64,000 nt of DNA, taken from assembly GCA_965215315.1 (NCBI GenBank), contig CBDCDB010000008.1, forward strand, positions 682,001 to 746,000. Direction: 5' to 3'. Of the stretch, positions 42,745-50,613 are shown piece after piece (within the stretch, counting starts at the first letter, position 1; the number at the start of each line of letters is the position of its first letter). A program made the position numbers and the translations under genes. The notes beneath the pieces are model-generated. The model saw nothing but the letters and a program-made list of their open reading frames with translations. It made no database searches and was not told the DNA's origin. The stretch is from Truepera sp965215315 (GTDB lineage Bacteria > Deinococcota > Deinococci > Deinococcales > Trueperaceae).

Positions 42745-43185
42745 GTGGAGTTGGCGGAAGCTGCACAAGAGCTGCTCGGACCGCTCGGCTATGAGGTTTT
42801 AGAGGTAGTCATGAGCGGTAAGGGCAACAAAAGAAACGTCCTCTTGCGGATTGACCGCTCGGACGGCGCGGTCGTTACGATGGCGGACGTTGAAACAGCG
42901 ACGGGTGTATTCAGCCTCGAGCTAGACCGCTTAGACCCGTTTGAGGGTGAGTACAACCTCGAGGTCGAGTCCCCCGGCCCGGCGCGCCCCTTAAAGACCG
43001 CCGCGCACTTCCGGCGCTTTTCGGGGTTACTCGCTAAGGTAAGCGCAAATGGTGAAACGTTCACCGGACGTGTCAAAGAGGTCCATGACAACAGCGTTAC
43101 GTTCGACCTCAAAGGGCAGACACGGACGCTGGACTTAGGCGATATTCAGGCGCGGCTCGCCGAGTGGCCCGATACACCACGCTAG
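42745..43185 (+). CDS. rimP: Ribosome maturation factor RimP
   Basis: 146 residues. RimP assists late assembly of the 30S subunit. The start is GTG at 42745, because the AGGAGG site at 42734-42739 would be covered by the alternative GTG at 42739. Family marks are LLGPLGYEVLEVVMSGKGNKRNVLLRID at the N-terminus, EYNLEVESPGPARPLKTAAHFRRFSG (the PGxxRPL segment, about 75-85) and a C-terminal SH3-like domain. It heads the rimP-nusA-ylxR-infB operon, an order conserved across bacteria. Confidence 0.95.
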   Translation: MELAEAAQELLGPLGYEVLEVVMSGKGNKRNVLLRIDRSDGAVVTMADVETATGVFSLELDRLDPFEGEYNLEVESPGPARPLKTAAHFRRFSGLLAKVSANGETFTGRVKEVHDNSVTFDLKGQTRTLDLGDIQARLAEWPDTPR

Positions 43186-43221
43186 AGCACTACCTGTCGC
43201 CGCAAAAGATTTAGGAGAGGC

Positions 43222-44448
43222 ATGAACAAAGATTTTATCGACGCACTCGGGCAACTTGCCACGGAGCGCAATATCGACAAAGAACAGCTGTTGACGAGCT
43301 TTGAAGAGGCGTTGGAGCAAGCCTATGAGCGCAACGTCGAACCAGGCAAACTCATCGAGGTACAAGTTGACCCCGATTCCGGCGAGATCGACGTGATCGT
43401 CATTCGGCGCGTAGTCGAAGAGATCGAGGAGCCTGAACAGGAGATTTTGCTCGCTGAGGCGCTCGAGCTAGACCCCACCGTCGAAGTCGGGATGGAGATG
43501 GAGTTTCCGGTCGATCCCGACCGCTTTACCCGCATCGCAGTGCAGACGACCAAGCAGGTCATCACCCAGAAAATCCGCGAGGCCGAACGCGCCGTCGTCT
43601 TTAACGAGTACAAAGACCGCGCCGGGGACATCATTACCGCCGTCGTTTCAAGAACCGACAACAAACGCAACGTATTTGTCGATCTGGGCCGGGGTGAGGC
43701 CATCATGCCGCCCAAAGAGCAGATTCAGGGCGAGCGGTACATGGTCGGGATGCGCCTCAAGGTTTACGTGATGAAGGTCGAACTCGGGAGCCGGGGGCCG
43801 AGCATCCTCGTTTCCCGCGCCGCACCGGAGCTTTTAGAGTATCTGATGCGCCAAGAGATCCCTGAAGTTGCTGACGATACCGTCGAACTTAAAGCGGTCG
43901 CCCGCGAAGCCGGACAACGCTCAAAGGTTGCTGTGATCAGCCGTAACACGAATGTTGACCCGATCGGCGCGTGTATCGGACACCGGGGGGCGCGGATTCA
44001 GGCTGTGACCGGCGAACTGCAACGCGAACGCGTCGATATCATCTTGTGGGATCCGAACCCGCGCGAGTTTATCCGCAACGCGCTCTCCCCTGCCAAGGTC
44101 GGCAACATCGACGTCAACGCCGAGGGCGGCGAGGCGAAGGTCAACGTCGGAAACGACCAGCTTTCGCTAGCGATTGGTAAAGGCGGACAGAACGTCCGGC
44201 TGGCGGCTAAACTGACCGGCTTCAAGATCGATCTGGTTGCGTCCGAACACGTGTCCGACTTGGACGCGGCGCTTCAGGCGGTGGCCTCACGCGGAACCGA
44301 ACCGCAACTAGGTTCCGACGACGCCAAACGTGCCGCTTTTGAAGCGCTCTTTAGCGCCTCCCCCGATGTTCCGGAAGCTGAAGCTGTGTCTGAGACGTCG
44401 GAGGACGCGCCCCGAGAAACCAGCGCAGAGGAAGCCGAACGGGCGTAA
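43222..44448 (+). CDS. nusA: Transcription termination/antitermination factor NusA
   Basis: 408 residues. NusA binds RNA polymerase and nascent RNA and controls pausing and termination. In order: the N-terminal RNAP-binding domain (1-120), the S1 domain (about 130-200; GRGEAIMPPKEQIQGERYMV), KH1 (about 235-300; VDPIGACIGHRGARIQAV) and KH2 (about 305-370; SLAIGKGGQNVRLAAKLTG). The C-terminus is short and acidic, without the extra repeats of E. coli NusA. TTAGGAGAGG precedes the ATG at 43222. Confidence 0.97.
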   Translation: MNKDFIDALGQLATERNIDKEQLLTSFEEALEQAYERNVEPGKLIEVQVDPDSGEIDVIVIRRVVEEIEEPEQEILLAEALELDPTVEVGMEMEFPVDPDRFTRIAVQTTKQVITQKIREAERAVVFNEYKDRAGDIITAVVSRTDNKRNVFVDLGRGEAIMPPKEQIQGERYMVGMRLKVYVMKVELGSRGPSILVSRAAPELLEYLMRQEIPEVADDTVELKAVAREAGQRSKVAVISRNTNVDPIGACIGHRGARIQAVTGELQRERVDIILWDPNPREFIRNALSPAKVGNIDVNAEGGEAKVNVGNDQLSLAIGKGGQNVRLAAKLTGFKIDLVASEHVSDLDAALQAVASRGTEPQLGSDDAKRAAFEALFSASPDVPEAEAVSETSEDAPRETSAEEAERA

Positions 44449-44453
44449 CGCGG

Positions 44454-44759
44454 ATGAAGCGGGGTCACGTGCCACTGCGCCGCTGCGTCGGTTGTCGCCG
44501 GGTACGTCCGCAAGCTGAGCTTTTACGGCTTGTCCGGGACAGAAACGGCGTGTGGGCGCTCGACCCCGCGAGGCGTGCCCCCGGACGCGGCAGTTCGGTA
44601 TGCCGGGACACGCCCGCGTGCTGGACACCCAAACGCCTCGGACGGTTCTACCGCGCCCAAACGGAGGCTGTATGTCACCTGTTAAGCGGCTACTTTCACA
44701 ACCCTACTCATCATGAATTAACCCCCACCCCACCCACAGAGCCAGACAGGAGGGCTTGA
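44454..44759 (+). CDS. YlxR/RnpM family RNA-binding protein
   Basis: 101 residues with the DUF448 core PLRRCVGCRRVRPQAELLRLVR, then RRAPGRGSSVCRD. The family is encoded between nusA and infB in many bacteria and binds RNA; a member in Bacillus modulates RNase P. The start is 5 bp after nusA and the stop overlaps the infB ATG by one base (TGATG), so it is coupled on both sides. The C-terminal 25 residues are rich in Pro and Thr. Confidence 0.93.
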   Translation: MKRGHVPLRRCVGCRRVRPQAELLRLVRDRNGVWALDPARRAPGRGSSVCRDTPACWTPKRLGRFYRAQTEAVCHLLSGYFHNPTHHELTPTPPTEPDRRA

Positions 44760-46540
44760 TGTCTGAAAAAGTACGCATCTATCAACTTGCCAAAGAACTC
44801 GGTATCGACTCGAAAGAGCTGCTAGGACACCTCGACAATCTAGGTGTGACGTATAAGTCGCACTCGAGCAGCCTAGAAGAAGACGTCGCGGATACGGTTC
44901 GCCAACTTGTCAAAGACGAGGGCGGCGTCGCCGAAGCAGAAGCCGCCGTAGAACTCGCCGACAAAACTGAGGCGGACGAGACTGAAGCGTTAGCAAACAA
45001 AGAGGTCAAACCAGTGGTCGATCCTAACGCACCACACCGTGCCCCCGTCGTAACCGTTATGGGTCACGTTGACCACGGTAAAACCAGTCTTTTAGACTAC
45101 ATCCGCAAAACCAAAGTTGCCGATAAGGAGGCGGGCGGCATCACCCAGCATATCGGCGCGTATCAGGCCGAAACACCGGGCGGCTTAATCACCTTTTTAG
45201 ACACGCCCGGTCACGAGGCGTTTACGACGATTCGGCAGCGCGGCGCGTCGGCCACCGACATCGCTGTTATCGTCGTGGCTGCCGACGATTCGATCATGCC
45301 GCAGAGCCGCGAAGCGATCGCCCACGCCAAAGCTGCGGGCGTGCCGATCATCGTCGCCATCAACAAAACCGATTTACCGCAAGCCAATGTTGGTAAGGTC
45401 AAGCAAGACCTGATGCGCCTCGAGCTCGTCCCCGAAGATTTCGGCGGCGACACCATCACCGCCGCGATCAGCGCCAAAACCGGCGACGGGGTAGACAACC
45501 TTTTAGAGATGATTTCGCTGGTGGCGGAACTCGAGGACTTCCGCGCCCCTACAGACGGCAACGCCGAAGGCGTCATCATCGAATCGGTATTGGACAAACG
45601 CGCCGGGGTGCTGGCGACCGTGCTGGTGCAAAAAGGCACGCTCCACGTCGCCGATTATCTCGTGTCCGGCGAAGTCTGGGCGAAGATTCGCCGGATGACC
45701 GACGAGGCCGGGAAAGCGATCACCGAGGCGGGGCCGTCGGTACCCGTACAGATTCTGGGCTTTAGCGAGCAACCCGTCGCAGGCGACCAGATCGTCGCCG
45801 TTGCCGACGAAGCGAGCGCCAAAGCGCTCGTCGCCGAACGGCGCAGCGCCCGCGAAGACGAAGAAGCTCAAGCAGGCAACAAAAAAGGTATGACGCTAGC
45901 CGACCTGTTCGGCAAACCCAAAGTCACCAAGATCAACCTGATCCTACGCGCCGACACGCAGGGGTCGTTAGAGGCTATCAAAGGCGTCATCGCTAAAGAG
46001 TCCGAGCAGGTTGACGAAGTAGACGTTGAGATTATGCTGGACGCCGTAGGTGCGCCCACCGAATCGGATTTGCTCTTAGCCTCGACCGCCGAAGCGAGCA
46101 TCATGAGTTTCGGGGTCGCCGCACCCGGAAGCGTTAAAAAAGCGGCGGAACGTCAGGGCATTCCGCTCAAAAATTACCGCATCATCTACGAGTTGATCGA
46201 AGATGTGCAGCGCCTGATCAAAGGTCAGATCGAGCCCGAATTTGAGGAGCAGGTGATCGGTCACGCCGAAGTGAGACAGGTTATCCGCGTGCCACGTAGC
46301 GGCAACATCGCCGGGTCTTACGTTACTGACGGCACCATCCGCCGGGGGGCCAAGGCGCGGCTGCTCAGAAATGGCAAAGAAGCCTACAAAGGTACAGTCT
46401 CACAGCTCCGCCGCTTTAAGGACGATGTGCGCGAAGTCGGTACGGGCTTCGAGTGCGGCATCAACCTGCAGAACTATGAAAACGTTCAGGAAGGCGACAT
46501 TATCGAGGTTTACGATATGGTGGAGATTCCGGTTTCGTAA
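44759..46540 (+). CDS. infB: Translation initiation factor IF-2
   Basis: 593 residues, a short form like that of Thermus. IF-2 is the GTPase that brings initiator tRNA to the ribosome. The N-terminal helix-turn region (VRIYQLAKELGIDSKELLGH) is followed by an acidic linker of only about 40 residues, then the G domain from about 97 (VTVMGHVDHGKTSLLDYI, DTPGHEAF, AINKTDLPQ), domain II and III (about 280-480), and the C-terminal tRNA-binding domain (from about 490). AGGAGGG precedes the ATG at 44759; a TTG directly upstream is less suited. Confidence 0.97.
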   Translation: MSEKVRIYQLAKELGIDSKELLGHLDNLGVTYKSHSSSLEEDVADTVRQLVKDEGGVAEAEAAVELADKTEADETEALANKEVKPVVDPNAPHRAPVVTVMGHVDHGKTSLLDYIRKTKVADKEAGGITQHIGAYQAETPGGLITFLDTPGHEAFTTIRQRGASATDIAVIVVAADDSIMPQSREAIAHAKAAGVPIIVAINKTDLPQANVGKVKQDLMRLELVPEDFGGDTITAAISAKTGDGVDNLLEMISLVAELEDFRAPTDGNAEGVIIESVLDKRAGVLATVLVQKGTLHVADYLVSGEVWAKIRRMTDEAGKAITEAGPSVPVQILGFSEQPVAGDQIVAVADEASAKALVAERRSAREDEEAQAGNKKGMTLADLFGKPKVTKINLILRADTQGSLEAIKGVIAKESEQVDEVDVEIMLDAVGAPTESDLLLASTAEASIMSFGVAAPGSVKKAAERQGIPLKNYRIIYELIEDVQRLIKGQIEPEFEEQVIGHAEVRQVIRVPRSGNIAGSYVTDGTIRRGAKARLLRNGKEAYKGTVSQLRRFKDDVREVGTGFECGINLQNYENVQEGDIIEVYDMVEIPVS

Positions 46541-46589
46541 GTTTGTCCCCAGTACGTTCCCGAGAACGTGCTAAAGTAACCTCTGCTTT

Positions 46590-46955
46590 ATGGATAGGCG
46601 TTTGGTCATCGGTGCGAAAAGCTTTGAGAGAAGCTTTCGCGCCTTTTTTTATCTCTGCACCTTTTTGCTGCTGTCGCTCTACAGCGTTCCTGAAGCAAGT
46701 CTGACGGCAAACGAGACGCAAGGAGATTCACACGCTGCTGGAATGGACGCGCCGCCGCCACCGCTACTAGAATCTCACGCACGGCTCGCCAGTTTTAGCA
46801 ATCCTGAACGCCGTTTGTTCGGTACGCTACCAATAACGGGACAGTCAGGGGCCATTAGGCAGACTTGGCACGTTACACTGCCCCTTTTCGCCTTGCAAGA
46901 GGTGAGCCGTACCGACTTGGCGATGTTTCAGCAGTGGCAGCTCGAGGGCGGCTGA
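46590..46955 (+). CDS. Doubtful exported protein reading frame
   Basis: A 121-codon frame with a hydrophobic stretch at about 18-33 (RAFFYLCTFLLLSLYS) that could be a signal or anchor, then a Pro-rich and polar part without known motifs. There is no ribosome site before the ATG at 46590. A strong rho-independent terminator (46611-46650) lies inside its first 20 codons, so a transcript starting upstream would usually end there. A shorter gene beginning at 46743 or elsewhere is possible. Codon use is not clearly unlike host genes, so I keep it as a weak call. Confidence 0.3.
   Translation: MDRRLVIGAKSFERSFRAFFYLCTFLLLSLYSVPEASLTANETQGDSHAAGMDAPPPPLLESHARLASFSNPERRLFGTLPITGQSGAIRQTWHVTLPLFALQEVSRTDLAMFQQWQLEGG
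46611..46650 (+). terminator. Terminator of the rimP-infB operon
   Basis: GGTGCGAAAAGCTT (46611-46624) and AAGCTTTCGCGCC (46631-46643) form a 13-bp stem with one bulged A and one G-T pair, followed by seven T. This is the expected end of the infB transcript, 71 bp after its stop. Confidence 0.92.
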
Positions 46956-47152
46956 GTCCAGATTTCGTTGATGTGCTGTGGCTGTATTTCTCGAGCTATC
47001 CAGTACGGGAGAAGTAAGTCTTCAGAACGAAGAATACGGGATTTTTACTCTCTTTTTACGCATAAGACAAAGCTCGAGCACCAACGCAACGTCACCCTAA
47101 CCGGTTCAGCAAGCCTTTTTTAACCCTCGCTATTCTTTAATTTGGAGAAATC

Positions 47153-49333
47153 ATGTCTCAACGCGCCTTTCGCGGGCTCCTAGTTCTCGCTGCCCTACTC
47201 GCCTCAATCCTCTACCTCTGGAAACCGTGGGACACTACCGAAGACCCCTCCCTAAAACTCGGCCTCGACTTGCAGGGCGGTTTGCGCGTCGTCTTGCAGG
47301 CCGACGTTGCCGACCCTGCCCCTGAAGACATGCAGGCTGCGCGGCGCGTGATTGAAAACCGCGTTAACGAGTTCGGCGTCTCTGAAGCCTTGATTCAAAC
47401 CTCGGGCACCGACCGCATCCTGGTCGAACTTCCCGGTCTAACGACTGAAGAGCAGAACCGCGCCCAAGACTTGATTGGTCAGCAAGCCGTTTTAGAGTTT
47501 CGGCTAGTTAAACAAGGCTCAGTCAATAAAACCGACGCGGAGATGACCCCAGCTGACCTCGAGCCCACCGCCTTCACCGGCGAGGTGTTGCAAAACGCCG
47601 AAACGGTGTATGACCAGTTCAACCGCCCGACCGTCAATTTTCAGATTCGTAACCGCGACGCAAATGCGTTCGGACAGTTTACCGGCGGGGCCGTCGGTCG
47701 TCGCATGGCGATTGTGCTCGACGGCAAGGTCATGAGCGCCCCGACCATCAATGCGCGCATCAGTAATAGCGGACAGATTACCGGTCAGTTTACGCTCGAG
47801 GAAGCCTCCGACCTCGCGCTCGTGCTGCGTTCGGGTAGCCTGCCCATCTCGCTCCGCACGGAAGGTGTGACGGCGGTCGGCCCGACGTTAGGACGCGACG
47901 CCATCAATGCAGGCGTCAAAGCCGCGCTCATCGGTGGAGCCGGGGTCGTCGTCCTCGTCCTCCTCTACTACGGCCCACTCTTTGGCGGCATCCTCGTGGT
48001 CGGCCTCCTGTACGTGATGCTCCTCAACTTAGGCATCTTGTCGGGTCTCAACGCCACCCTGACGCTACCGGGACTTGCCGGTCTGATTTTAACTATCGGA
48101 GCCGCAGCTGACGGAAACATCATTTCGTTCGAGCGTATCCGCGAAGAGTTACGGCAAGGCAAGGGTCTGGGACTAGCCATGAAAGCTGGTTTCAGCCATT
48201 CGATTCCGGCTATTATCGACACGCACATGGCCATTTTGCTCTCGGCCGCGGCCCTGTATCAGTACACCACCGGCCCCATCCGTGGTTTCGCCATCACGCT
48301 CGCCATCGGCGCAATCGCGTCGGTGTTTATGAACTCGGTGATGGTGCCGTTTGCGCTCAATACGATCTTTTCACGTTCACGGCGGCCTCTTTTGCCCAAA
48401 GGCTTTCATATCGAGGGTCTCAAATTCGTCAATAAAGCGCCCGTCATCATGAGCTTGTCGCTGGTGCTGGCGCTCGTTTCACTCGGCTTCGTCTTTGTCC
48501 GCGGCCTCAACTTGTCCACCGACTTTACCGGCGGTAGCGACATTCTCTTAAGCGTCGCTGACGAGACAACGGTCAGCGACGTGCGGAGCGGTATCGATAC
48601 GCTCCAAATTGCGGGCGTCGACGGGGCAGGCGCGACCGTGCAAGAGGTGCAGGACGCAACGATTGCCGGTAAAGAGATTTCGGTAAGGGTCGGACAGACG
48701 CAAGACGAAGCCGACAGCGGCACCCTGGCGACCAAACTCGCAGCAGCGGTCAAGGGTGACGTTTTGCAAAATAACTTCGTCGGGCCATCCGTCGGTGAAG
48801 ACTTACGGCAGAACGCCATTTTAGCGGCGCTCGTCGCAGTGCTGCTGATCCTGATTTATGTGGCGTGGCGCTTCTGGCCGAACTGGATTGTGGCGGTCGC
48901 GTCGATTATCGCAACAATTCACGACGTCGGGATTGTGCTGGGGATCCTCGCACTCGTCGGAGCACAATTTAGCATTCCGGTGCTCGCGGCAATCTTGTTC
49001 GTTATCGGTTACTCGCTCAACGATTCGATCATTATTTCTGACCGTATCCGCGAAAACCTCAAGGTTCACAAAGGGATGGACTACCGCGATATGGTCGATA
49101 TGTCGGTCAACCAAACCCTGTCCCGGACGCTGATGACCTCGCTGACGACGCTCTTGCCGGTCTTGGCGTTGTTCTTTTTCGGCGGCAGTGTATTGCATGA
49201 CTTTAGCCTGGTGTTACTCATAGGGATCGGCTTTGGGACGTACTCGAGCATCTTCATCCTCGCCCCGATGGTGGTGTGGTTTCAAAACCGTCAGGGTAAC
49301 AGGCCGGTTAAAGCGCAGCGGCGCACAGCGTAG
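47153..49333 (+). CDS. secDF: Fused protein translocase subunit SecDF
   Basis: 726 residues joining SecD (about 1-415) and SecF (about 425-726). Together they use the proton gradient to pull secreted proteins through SecYEG. SecD marks are LGLDLQGGLRVVLQ (about 37-50), the P1 domain, and GLAGLILTIGAAADGNIISFERIREEL (about 307-333, the D-x-x-x-x-F-E-R-I-R/K-E-E motif). The SecF half begins FVNKAPVIMSLSLVLALVSL and has DFTGGSDILLSV and IGYSLNDSIIISDRIREN. Twelve membrane segments are expected. GGAGAAATC precedes the ATG. Confidence 0.97.
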   Translation: MSQRAFRGLLVLAALLASILYLWKPWDTTEDPSLKLGLDLQGGLRVVLQADVADPAPEDMQAARRVIENRVNEFGVSEALIQTSGTDRILVELPGLTTEEQNRAQDLIGQQAVLEFRLVKQGSVNKTDAEMTPADLEPTAFTGEVLQNAETVYDQFNRPTVNFQIRNRDANAFGQFTGGAVGRRMAIVLDGKVMSAPTINARISNSGQITGQFTLEEASDLALVLRSGSLPISLRTEGVTAVGPTLGRDAINAGVKAALIGGAGVVVLVLLYYGPLFGGILVVGLLYVMLLNLGILSGLNATLTLPGLAGLILTIGAAADGNIISFERIREELRQGKGLGLAMKAGFSHSIPAIIDTHMAILLSAAALYQYTTGPIRGFAITLAIGAIASVFMNSVMVPFALNTIFSRSRRPLLPKGFHIEGLKFVNKAPVIMSLSLVLALVSLGFVFVRGLNLSTDFTGGSDILLSVADETTVSDVRSGIDTLQIAGVDGAGATVQEVQDATIAGKEISVRVGQTQDEADSGTLATKLAAAVKGDVLQNNFVGPSVGEDLRQNAILAALVAVLLILIYVAWRFWPNWIVAVASIIATIHDVGIVLGILALVGAQFSIPVLAAILFVIGYSLNDSIIISDRIRENLKVHKGMDYRDMVDMSVNQTLSRTLMTSLTTLLPVLALFFFGGSVLHDFSLVLLIGIGFGTYSSIFILAPMVVWFQNRQGNRPVKAQRRTA

Positions 49334-49366
49334 ATATTTAGGCGCTAAGCGCTTTCAAATCGCCTC

Positions 49367-49397
49367 ATAGGGTGGCTTTAGTGGCTGCCCTATTTTT
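49367..49397 (+). terminator. Terminator after secDF
   Basis: ATAGGG (49367-49372) pairs with CCCTAT (49388-49393), with a further GC-rich extension inside the loop, followed by TTTTT. It ends the secDF transcript 34 bp after its stop. Confidence 0.8.
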
Positions 49398-49431
49398 GTG
49401 GTCGCTCTAGAAAGACCGTCGGCCTCGCAAC

Positions 49432-49460
49432 TTGATTCTACTCAAAAAAGAGACTACAAT
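49432..49460 (+). promoter_or_regulatory. Promoter of the toxin-antitoxin pair
   Basis: TTGATT (49432-49437), a 17-bp spacer and TACAAT (49455-49460) form a good promoter ending 6 nt before the antitoxin GTG at 49467, consistent with a leaderless transcript. Confidence 0.7.
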
Positions 49461-49466
49461 AGTCTT

Positions 49467-49718
49467 GTGATTAAGTCGCTCAGAGAGAGCAAAGCGAAGT
49501 TGTCTGAACTCGTCGAACAGGCCAGCCGAGGTGAAGACGTGCTGATTACGGTACGCGGCAAGGTCAAGGCGCGTTTGACGGGTGCTGTTCCACAAACGGG
49601 TCAGGCCGACATGCAGCGTTGGGCGAACGAGCTTAAACAGCTTCAGACGAGTGTTGCCACACAGAGCTATAAGCTGGCGAGCGAAACTATCTTAAGCGAA
49701 GACCGTAGCGACAGATAG
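49467..49718 (+). CDS. Phd/YefM-type antitoxin
   Basis: 83 residues, starting VIKSLRESKAKLSELVEQAS. The pattern of an N-terminal LRE-S-K-x-x-L-S-E-L-V-E-x-A-x-R-G-E-D-V-L-I-T-V-R-G-K-x-x-A-R-L is that of Phd/YefM/VapB-type DNA-binding antitoxins. The GTG at 49467 is supported by a promoter just upstream; the longer frame from 49398 starts inside the secDF terminator. It is followed after 13 bp by a PIN-domain toxin, so this is a complete type II module. The antitoxin probably represses its own promoter. Confidence 0.87.
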   Translation: MIKSLRESKAKLSELVEQASRGEDVLITVRGKVKARLTGAVPQTGQADMQRWANELKQLQTSVATQSYKLASETILSEDRSDR

Positions 49719-49731
49719 CAGGCAATAGATT

Positions 49732-50169
49732 TTGAACTACTGGGACACGTCGGCGCTCATCAAGCTTTACGCGCCGGAACCCGACTCTTCCTATTTCCTT
49801 ATGCTTCTCAGCGAAGCAGAGGGGCCGCTCTTTACTTCAGACATCACACGGGCTGAAGTTCTCTGTACGCTATACCGCAAAGAACACGCCGGTGATTTGG
49901 CAGCGGGCGCGGCGGGGACACTCTTTGCCCGTTTTTTAGGTGATACCGATGCGGGACGTATCGTTCTTGTCCCGAACGGTTTAGAGGTCACGCAAAAGGC
50001 GCATACACTCGTCCAACAGGCTTATGGTCAGCCTCAACCCCTGCTGATTCGCAGTCTCGACGCCATTCATATTGCGTCGGCACTTACGGCTCGAGCGACC
50101 ACTGTAGTAGCGACGGACACGCGGCTCCGTGAGGTTGCTAAGTTGCTGGGACTCGAGGTATTGCCCTGA
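49732..50169 (+). CDS. PIN-domain toxin (VapC-like ribonuclease)
   Basis: 145 residues from a TTG start at 49732. The PIN acidic residues are visible: Asp in YWDTSALIKLY (residue 5), Glu in ITRAEVLCTL (about 43), and Asp in RSLDAIHIASAL (about 110) and VATDTRLREVA (about 127). VapC toxins cut specific tRNAs or rRNA and stop growth when the antitoxin is lost. Partner gene directly upstream. TTG start and lack of a ribosome site suggest coupled translation with the antitoxin. Confidence 0.88.
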   Translation: MNYWDTSALIKLYAPEPDSSYFLMLLSEAEGPLFTSDITRAEVLCTLYRKEHAGDLAAGAAGTLFARFLGDTDAGRIVLVPNGLEVTQKAHTLVQQAYGQPQPLLIRSLDAIHIASALTARATTVVATDTRLREVAKLLGLEVLP

Positions 50170-50478
50170 GCGCTGCTGAAGTGAGGAGGGTTTGGGGCTT
50201 AGCTAACAGTTGCTTAGATTTTTAGCCTGAAGCCCGAGTGATCGTCAGCGCATCAGTTCTAGTATAAAGACCTGTAACCTAAACTTACGAGTACCCATCC
50301 TGGAAATATCTATACAATCTGATTCTTGCTGATGAAGATTAAGAAAACATTAAGAAATTAATTAGTTGGATGTAGTAAATGTTACAGGAATTATGTATTA
50401 TTCGCTCAACTTATTCGTCTTCTCTAAATTCAGTTGAGAAGTTAAGTAGGCCCAAATCACATACTGTTCTGGAGAAGC
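50170..50478. other. AT-rich intergenic region
   Basis: A 309-bp stretch, clearly richer in A and T than the core genes on either side. It should hold the promoter of the lipoprotein peptidase gene. No gene, RNA or repeat was recognised. Confidence 0.4.
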
Positions 50479-50613
50479 ATGACTAAAAAGCACTTGCTGG
50501 TCTTGTTCATTTTACTTTCAGGATGTAGGGCCGTTTCTCCGTCGACGCCGACCGTTGAACTAACACAGAGTAGTAGCGTCGTACCAGAGATAAAAATAGA
50601 ATCTCTTGCATGA
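50479..50613 (+). CDS. Lipoprotein signal segment, separated by a frameshift from the peptidase
   Basis: ATG at 50479 opens a 44-codon frame: a short lipoprotein signal (MTKKHLLVLFILLSGCRAV, Cys at residue 16), then about 28 polar residues to TGA at 50611-50613. The signal has no function alone, but a single +1 shift between 50599 and 50610 joins it to the long frame at 50606 in a natural way (the joint reads KIESL then HDSIPLG). GGAGAAGC is the ribosome site. So the true gene is likely one lipoprotein of about 613 residues with a frameshift. Confidence 0.75.
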   Translation: MTKKHLLVLFILLSGCRAVSPSTPTVELTQSSSVVPEIKIESLA

